Of a DNA stretch of 64,000 bases, positions 57,175 through 64,000 are shown piece by piece. A program made the translations under genes and the position numbers. The stretch comes from Agapanthus africanus (taxonomy: Eukaryota; Streptophyta; Magnoliopsida; Asparagales; Amaryllidaceae): contig CM057350.1 in the NCBI GenBank assembly GCA_030015575.1, positions 523,334,959-523,398,958 of the forward strand, read 5' to 3'. The stretch's first letter is position 1. Every line of letters starts with the position of its first letter. Below the pieces are notes generated by a model. It was given only the letters and a program-made list of their open reading frames with translations, did not search any database and was not told the DNA's origin.

Positions 57175-58843
57175 TTTTTCCCGATCTCAACGTGGTCACC
57201 GCATTTACATTATGATTTTGCTGTTGATTTGCAGCATGTGCGTGACCGGGGTTAGGCAGTGGTCGAGACGGGAGTTTCCCTTTTTCGCGCTCGCTCAAAG
57301 CTGCATTGAGTCGTGCAATTTGTGCCTCAATAGATTTGATGCTTTGATCATGTGAGGCACTGTTTTGCACCAAAGATTTAATAGAAGTCTCTAGTCTTGC
57401 TGTAGACTGTGTAGACTGCTTAAGGAACGCATCTAGACTTCTTTCGAGCGAGCTAACCTTATCATTATTAGGTTGAACATAATTGTTTGGCTGGTAAGCA
57501 TTGTTAGGCACAAAATTGTTCACCTGATTAGGGTAAAGTTGTTGTTGAAAAGGTTGCTGTTGAAATTGAGTTTGTGAAGGTGCTTGTTGTTGTTGTGGAG
57601 GAGGAGGTCTTTGAAAATTGTTATTTCCTTGGAATTGTTGATTTTGGTTCCAAGCGAAATTTGGGTGACTCCTCCACCCCGGATTGTATGTCGAAGAGTA
57701 AGGATCGTTTCTTTGTCGTTACTGAAATGCAGCGTTGACTTGATCCTGTCCTTGAGTAGATGCATTATAAGGACACTCTTCGGTTAGGTGCGATGGATCC
57801 GCACAACAAGCACAAACAGTTCGTGGAGGCATAACAGGGGCAGGAGAAGACGACGAGATTTTGGTCTCAATCGCTTCTAGCTTTTTCGTAAGAGCGGCCA
57901 TCTCGGCCTTCATAGCAATCGACATTTCCACTTGATGTACGCCTGCCCTAGATTGACTACTAGAATATGATGTGGTCTTGGTACTCTCCCACTGAATTGT
58001 TTGCTCACTAAGATCCTCAAGAAACTGCCACGCTTCGTCACTAGACTTGGAGAGAAAATGACCTTGACATATGGTTTCTAACAACTGCTTCGTTGCCGAG
58101 TTCAATCCCTCGTATAATGTTTGGCAAAGTTGCCAACTTTCTATCCCATGATGAGGGCATTGAACGAGTAGGTCCTTAAATCTCTCGAAGCACTTCCAAA
58201 ATGGTTCGGAAGGAAGTTGTGAGAATTGAATTATTTCATTGCGGATTCTGGCAGTTTTGTGATGAGGATAGAACTATTTTAGAAAAGCTTTCACAAACTC
58301 GTCCCAATTTCTAATGGAATGTGATACGGTGCTGTATAGCCACTTCTCGGCTAGATCACATAAGGTGAAAGGAATGACCCTTAGCCTTATAGCGTCATCA
58401 CTTAATTGGGTTGTTTTCATCATAGCGCACACATTTTGGAATTTATTGATAAAAATATACGCATCTTCAGATTCCAAACCATGAAATTTTGGCAGCATAT
58501 TGATGAAATGTGGTTTTATTTCAAAATTGTCCCCATTTGCCGGTGGGGGTGAAAGACAGGTAGGTAAGGAAGTGCGGACGGGATAAAAAAGATCCTGGAG
58601 CGCAACTCGTGCGGGCGCTTCAACAGGCGGTTGGTTCGGATTATTCGCACCTAACGGAGGTGGAATCCTTCCCGTCGGTAAGGTATTGTTGGGGTTGAAT
58701 CCCGACATGCCTTCGGTGAAAGAATTTGAAGGTGAGGGTAAGAAAGTGGACGGAATGTCGACTTCGGTGTCGAAGGGTTCGTCGGTCGGTACCAACGAAA
58801 CACGGACTAATCGGGCGTTAGTATCCCTAGTCCAAAGTGACAT
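57149..58843 (-). pseudogene. Element F gag
   Basis: Start ATG at 58843-58841 (MSLWTRDTN). The frame carries FEIKPHFINMLPKFHGLESED, IFINKFQNVC, RLRVIPFTLCDLAEKWL and NWDEFVKAFLK, which is the Retrotrans_gag domain of Athila elements. It meets a TAG at 58274-58276 and then continues in the same frame (FYPHHKT, CFERFKDLLVQCPHHG, GLNSATKQLLE) to the zinc knuckle-like CACCADPSHLTEECP. A second stop (TAA, 57719-57721) lies after NAAFQ. The Gln/Asn-rich tail with NPGWRSHPNFAWN and the charged EAQIARLNAALSEREKGKLP region follow. It would form the particle shell if intact. Confidence 0.88.
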
Positions 58844-59930
58844 ACACTAAAGGGGTAGTGCAGTCAGAAAAAAAAGACAGAATGTGGGGGTAAGATAACG
58901 TCAGTGGAGGGAAGTGGTGGAAGTGAGTTGCAAGTTTTCTTAGCGACAAGTTGCAAGTTTGAAAAGATTTTTCTCTTTTTTTTATGTGAGAGTTTTGCAA
59001 AAGTGGTTTTTGAAAAGGGACTCGTGACACAAAAGTATCAACCACACATGCACAATCAGGCCTAGATCTAGGGTCACCTAGGTCTGCTGGACAGCTCCTA
59101 ACTAGGGCTAGAAATAGGACCTCAAACCGCCTCTTCACCGACAAGTACGGCCAGGTAAGTCGGAAGGAACCACCACAACAGTGGGCCTAATTAATAACCA
59201 CTAGCCTAGACACCGCAAGGTCAGTTAGGATAAACGGTCGATACCTATACTAGTCCTTTTCCTATTGAGCTCGATGTCCTTAGGGCTGAGTCTAATATTT
59301 TTTAATTAATTGTGGTCAATGCACATGCTTTAGGTGTTTTCTGGGGTCCTGGGAAGGGTGATGAAATCCCCACCCAATCTGAGTTTGGTCAATTAGCCCC
59401 TTAAAGTCCGATTAAATTATGCAAAACAATAAAATTCACTTGCAATCAATTTTTTAGCGCGGCGCAAAGAAACCTGCAGAAAATCTGTTATTTAGAAGGG
59501 GGAGAAAGATTTTGTAGCGCAAAGAATTCCTGCAGAAAATTTTTACAGAGAGATATATGGGGGTTGTAGAGGGGAGAATGAGAAAGCAAACCTTGCAAAA
59601 TTTACGCAGAGAGGCCAATAGAAGGCCGCGGAACCGCGGCCTTGATGTGCTTTTTGCGGCGGAACCGCGGTCCTTTGAGCAGATCAGCTGCTCAGAAAAT
59701 TTGTGGTGCTCTGTTGGTTCAATCTACCTCTGTTGTGATGTTCGCTTTTCTGTTTAACCTTCTGTAAATTTCCAGATTCGCAATCCTTCGCTGTTCCTGC
59801 AAGATTCAAACCATAAAACCCTTCAAACAGATAAAAATCGATCAAATGTTTTTGTATTTTTCTATTTCTGATTTTTATGATTTTTTAAAAAATTTAAATC
59901 AACCCGAAATTACACAAAAGAAAGATTACG
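58844..59930 (-). other. Element F leader
   Basis: About 1.1 kb between primer site and gag ATG. It contains GC-rich palindromes at 59622-59643 and nearby. No gene seen. Confidence 0.7.
59622..59643 (-). repeat. GC-rich palindrome in the F leader
   Basis: AAGGCCGCGG-AA-CCGCGGCCTT, perfect 10-bp arms with an AA spacer, followed by GCGGCGGAACCGCGG at 59656-59670. It lies about 290 nt after the primer site and is similar to the hairpin core in copia elements A and G. Confidence 0.85.
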
Positions 59931-59951
59931 CCATCCCCGGCAACGGCGCCA
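59931..59951 (-). promoter_or_regulatory. Primer-binding site of element F (tRNA-Asp)
   Basis: The minus strand reads TGGCGCCGTTGCCGGGGA then TGG, complementary to the 3' end of plant tRNA-Asp, two bases after the LTR end. Typical for Athila/Tat. Confidence 0.93.
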
Positions 59952-59953
59952 TT

Positions 59954-61365
59954 TGATTTAATCCAAAAATAATATGTTTACCGTAATCAGAAACGGCGTC
60001 GCTTTGCAGCTAACCGGTGAGTACGGGTCGATCCACAGAGATGTGTAATTTTCTGATTCGTGTTTTTACGAGTTGATTCCGATGGTGGTTTGGTTTTTGT
60101 TGATTGATTTAAAAACTAACTTATACGATATTAAAGAACTTGTTAGGATTAGGTCTAAGGTAGGGTTGATGAGATTAATATTGTCACCTCGTTCAATGCC
60201 GTTTGATTAAAGCTTTTTAGAAATCATAACAATTATTAGCAAAGGGGATCAGGATGATTGGGAGGAAACGAAGTTTCTTCCTCTAGATCCTTGTCCGTCC
60301 TTTCTTATTAATTGCTACAACCTTCATGGACGTCATGTATGTCCGGCCCTTTATACTACGGTTCACCGTTACCTCGTAGGTAGGGTGCCGTAGGGAGCGG
60401 ATCATGCATGCGTGCATGAAGTTCTACTTATGAAAATACATGGGCATTGAAGGAGGTGAAAGATATTCATCTCTCACTCCCTCCCTTAGACCTAACCCTA
60501 ACAAGCGAGGATTTTACTCGCTCATTAGGGGATCTTTTAAAAATAACATTTTTTTTGTTTTGTTTAATGTGTTTTGTTTACATCTAAAATTATTACTTAT
60601 CTACTGCAGATTAAAAAGAACTACACTAAGTTAACTAGGGCAAGCAATGACTTATCTACGGCAAGAATAAAATTATAGATCTAGGGCAAATAATGAAATT
60701 ATAACTAAGGCAGGAAAAAATAGAAACTTACAAAAATGATGCTCTAGATCTCCCAACAATTCTGAATTTTATTGATTGAAAAAGAGGCATAGGGTTTTAC
60801 AATTTTTGATTACAATTTATAAGCAAACAAGGAAACTAGGGTTACATACTCTCGCATATGTGCAATTACAGATTTGCCCCCTGAAAATCCCAACACCCGC
60901 ACCGACGCACCAACTCAGAAAGTTTGCGCCGACACGGGCATTAGACGGCCGCGGAACCGCGGCAATAGGGCGCTTGGGCCGCGGTTCCGCGGCCCTTTGG
61001 TGAGCTCATTTTACCAAAATTCTTGAGCTGTATTCTGGGCATTTGGGCTTATTGTTTCTTCACCACTTTTCTCTGTTTGACTTCTGGTTCTTCTACAGAT
61101 CTTCAGTGAAAACTTGTAAGGATCTTTTGACCGTTTCACTTTCGTCTTTTTGGACCTTGCACTTGTTCTTCGTCTCGGCTTGAGTAAGATCCATCTACTT
61201 GTTGGTCAAAAGTCCCTTTTCTGTATCAACTTTCATCTTTTTCACTGTATTTGCTCCATAAGCCTGTAGCCTGTAACATGCAACAAATGTGCATCAAGAG
61301 TACCTGTTTATTTATAAAATGGATAAGAATAGGGGGATGAAAAATGCAATATTATGGTCTGAACA
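59954..61365 (-). repeat. Element F 5' LTR
   Basis: 1412 bp from TGTTCAGACC (61365, minus) to the CA before the primer site. A TATA box candidate, TTTATAAATA (minus, near 61318-61309), lies close to the 5' end. The outer boundary is set by the loss of H similarity at 61366. The partner LTR is not in the window. Confidence 0.8.
60947..60994 (-). repeat. Perfect GC-rich inverted repeat in the F LTR
   Basis: GGCCGCGGAACCGCGGC (60947-60963) and GCCGCGGTTCCGCGGCC (60978-60994), 17 of 17 bases paired, 14-base spacer. Each arm is itself nearly palindromic. Confidence 0.88.
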
Positions 61366-62218
61366 TGAGGGCCTTTGTAAATGGATCCGCCGTGTTGTCT
61401 TTTGTGTCCACTCTCCGTACCTCGATCTCCTGGCGATCAATGATCTTCCTGATCAGGTGATACCGCCTTAAGATGTGTCTGGATTTCTGATGGGACCTTG
61501 GTTCCTTCGCTAAAACTATAGCCCCATTGTTATCGCAATACAAAGGTATTGGGTCAACAATGGACGGAACCACCTGAAGTTCACTAATGAACTTCTTCAT
61601 CCAGACCGCCTCTTTTGCGGCATCGCTTGCAGCAATGTATTCAGCCTCCATCGTCGAGTCTGCGAAGGTATCCTGTTTGGAACTCCTCCAACACACCACC
61701 CCTCCATTGAGGGTAAACACAAAACCCGAGACAGACTTGCTGTCATCTTTGTCACTCTGGAAGCTTGAATCGGTAAATGACTCGACCCTGAGGTCTCCAT
61801 TACCGTAAACCAGGAACATCTCCTTAGTCCTTCTCAGGTACTTGAGAATGTTCTTCACTGCCGTCCAGTGGTCCTTACCTGGGTCTGACTGATACTGGCT
61901 CATCACGCTAAGTGCGTAAGCTACATCTGGTCTTGTACATAGCATCGCATACATTATAGATTCTACCGCCGAAGCGTAGGGTATAGTGCTCATGTGAACC
62001 CTCTCCTCGTCAGTCTTACGAGACATCTTCTTGGAGAGGGTAATTCCGTGCAATGCGGGTATGTTACCGTGCTTGGAATCCTCCATACTAAATCTCTTTA
62101 GTACGGTCTCTATGTACCTGGACTGCGAAAGTCCCAGTAGTCTCTTGGATCTATCTCTGTAGATCTTGATCCATAGAATGTACGAGGCATCACCCAGGTC
62201 CTTCATTGAGACCATTGT
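61366..62218 (-). pseudogene. Element H pol: end of RT and RNase H
   Basis: The minus strand encodes SMKDLGDASYILWIKIYRD (Trp where A and G have Gly), SQSRYIETVLKRFSMED, ITLSKKMS, TRPDVAYALSVMSQYQ and the RNase H segments ESFTDSSFQSDKDDSKS, ADSTMEAEYIAASDAAKEA, PLYCDNNGAI and KDNTADPFTKAL. It ends exactly where F begins (61365). The native sequence after this motif in G is PQIQFERLLE. A one-base deletion near 62210 puts it out of frame with the YMDD part. As part of a copia polyprotein it is dead. Confidence 0.9.
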
Positions 62219-64000
62219 GACAAAAATAGCTTGACCGATTGTAGCATAGGAATGTCATTTCCTATCAAAAGAATGTCGTCCATGTACAAGACTAGGAATA
62301 CGACAGTTCGTCCTACAATCTTCTTATAGACACAAGGTTCATCTTCGTTTTTGATGAAATCAAATTCCTTGATTGCCTCATCAAAACAGATGTTCCAGCT
62401 CCACGATGCCTGCTTTAATCCATAAATGGATTTAAGCAACTTGCACACCTTCCCGCTGCTCCCACTGTCTACGAAACCTTCTGGCAGATTCATGTAAACG
62501 CACTCTTCCAAACAGCCGTTTAGAAAAGTCGTTTTAACGTCCATCTGCCAGATTTCATAGTCATGGAAGGCAGCAATGGTAAGTAGGATCCGAATGGATT
62601 TGAGCATAGCCACTGGAGAAAAAGTTTCGTCATAATCCAAGCCAGGTCTTTGACGAAAACCTTTTGTAACGAGTCTAGCCTTATAGGTTTCCACCTGCCC
62701 ATCTACACCAAGTTTCCTTTTGTAGATCCATTTGCATCCAACGGGTTTTACCCCAGGTGGAGCAATATCCAAGGTCCACACTTTATTGGCGTACATAGAC
62801 TCCATTTCAGATTGCATTGCTTCCTGCCACTTATCAGAGTCCCTACTGATAATGGCCTGTTTGAAACTGGTAGGGTCATCTTCTTCCAAGATGCAATCCT
62901 CTCGATCCCCGTCTAAGAGAAAACCGTAGTATCTCTCAGGCGGATGAGAAATCCTACCAGATCTGTGGAGTGGCTGAAGTTCATCTGGGGTTATTGAATC
63001 CAGTGGTTCCTCCAAATTTTCGGTTACATTTTGTGGTCGCTGAATTTCTTCCAGTTCTACCGAACTCCCACTAGTTTCTTTCGCAAGAAACTCCCTTTCT
63101 AAAAAGGTAGCGTGGCGAGATACAAACACCTTCTGTTCCTCAGTGTGGTAGAACAGATATCCTAGTGAGTCTTTAGGATATCCCACAAATTTACACAGAA
63201 CTGATCGTGCCTCTAGCTTGTCCGATTTCTGTGTTTTCACATAGGCCGGACAACCCCATTTCTTAAATCGCTTAAGATACGGATTTCTTCCACTCCATAT
63301 TTCATATGGAGTCTTAGGCACTGATTTGGATGGAACGTAATTCAGTAGGTATGCCGCTGTCTGAAGCGCATGTTCCTAAAATGAAAGAGGCAACTCGGCA
63401 CTACTCATCATGGAGCGAACCATATCCAATAGGGTACGATTCCTCCATTCCGATATACCGTTGTGCTGTGGTGTATAAGGAGGAGTAAACTGAGAGAGAA
63501 TACCATTCTCTTTTAAGTAATCTAGGAATTCTGTGCTTAAGTACTCCCCTCCTCTATCAGACCGGAGGATCTTGATACTTTTGCCAGTCTAGTTTTCTAC
63601 TGTGTTTCTGAATTCCTTGAATTTCTCAAAAGCTTCAGATTTGTGTTTCATAAGATACACATATTCGAATCTAGAGAGATCGTCAGTGAATGTGATGAAG
63701 TACGAGAACCCACCCCTTGCATGTATAGAAATCGGACCACATATATCGCTGTGTATGAGTCCCAAGAGCTCTGCTGCCCTTTCTCCATATCCGGTGAACG
63801 GAGATTTGGTCATCTTCCCTTTGACACAAGACTGACAAGTTTCATAAGATGAAAACTCGAACGCATTCAAGAGTCCATCTTTATGCAACTTACTTAGTCT
63901 TTTCTCTCCGATATGACCAAGTCTACAATGCCACAAGCAAGATTCATTCGTATCTGAATTCTTCCTCTTGCGTGTGTTTTGTATATTGAGAACTGTATTC
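62203..64000 (-). pseudogene. Element H pol: integrase and RT (runs off right edge)
   Basis: From the right edge the minus strand reads the zinc motif WHCRLGHIGEKRL...CQSCVKGK, IHSDICGPISI (first Asp), LRSDRGGEY, then NRTLLDMVRSMMSS. The frame holds a TAG at about 63589 (Gln codon in G and A) and another near 63375 (TGG to TAG in FWGHA, also Gly to Glu next to it). It then runs open from 63321 to 62203 through WGCPAYVK, PPERYYGFLLDGDREDC, GCKWIYKRKLGVDGQ, GLDYDETFSPVAM and the RT site LVLYMDDILLIG (YMDD for YVDD). H is closer to A than to G over the compared parts, for example in the integrase-RT linker. Confidence 0.9.

Larger units (their letters stand above)
48208..61365 (-). mobile_element. 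Element F: Athila-type Ty3/gypsy element, 5' part, carrying solo LTR E
   Basis: On the minus strand the 5' LTR (61365-59954) begins TGTTCAGACC and ends next to a tRNA-Asp primer site (TGGCGCCGTTGCCGGGG). Leader, gag, protease, RT-RNase H, integrase and a post-pol frame follow. This order and primer are typical of Athila/Tat elements. Several frameshifts and stops show it is old. D interrupts it at 48207/48208, and its 3' LTR must lie left of the window. On its right it abuts the H polyprotein in the DPFTKAL motif, so F inserted into H; TGAGG (61366-61370) is the presumed target duplication copy. Confidence 0.9.

Overview
The window is repeat-dense nuclear DNA of a flowering plant with a large genome. 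No host gene is visible. Every stretch belongs to an LTR retrotransposon or its remnant. Evidence: primer-binding sites for initiator tRNA-Met (TGGTATCAGAGCC) and tRNA-Asp (TGGCGCCGTTGCCGGGGA), TG...CA long terminal repeats, polypurine tracts, 5-bp target duplications, and Ty1/copia and Ty3/gypsy polyproteins. I cannot name the species.

The elements are nested up to six deep. I label them A-H. H (61366-64000, minus, copia pol remnant) is the oldest host. F (48208-61365, minus, Athila-type gypsy) sits inside H. E (54004-56278) is a solo LTR inside F. D (38802-48207, plus, decayed copia-type non-autonomous element) sits inside F. A (1-38801, minus, copia) sits inside the 5' LTR of D. The 5' LTR of A was hit twice: by C (5339-27301, minus, Tekay-like chromovirus gypsy, duplication AGGAG) and by G (28912-38641, plus, intact Angela-like copia, duplication AAATA). 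B (6326-16610, plus, decayed copia-type element related to D) sits in the 3' LTR of C (duplication CCCAA). The missing ends of A, D, F and H should therefore lie just left of position 1, in that order.

G is the only element with a complete undamaged gag-pol frame (1329 codons) plus both LTRs, primer site, polypurine tract and target duplication, so it may be active or recently active. C is complete but for one in-frame TAG at the conserved Trp just before the RT domain. A has lost gag. B and D share the same already-eroded gag-pol, so a coding-dead lineage kept transposing, presumably with proteins supplied by relatives such as G.

The most interesting signal is in the long (about 2 kb) untranslated leaders of A, B, D and G. 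Each carries three copies of a small hairpin at matching positions (about 83-95 nt apart). The stem TTGRC/GYCAA is largely shared, but the loop differs between elements and is the same in all three copies within one element. The same leaders carry a GC-rich inverted repeat about 200 nt after the primer site, and similar CCGCGG palindromes occur in the unrelated gypsy element F. These look like RNA-level cis signals (packaging, dimerisation or self-recognition) that may separate related element families.
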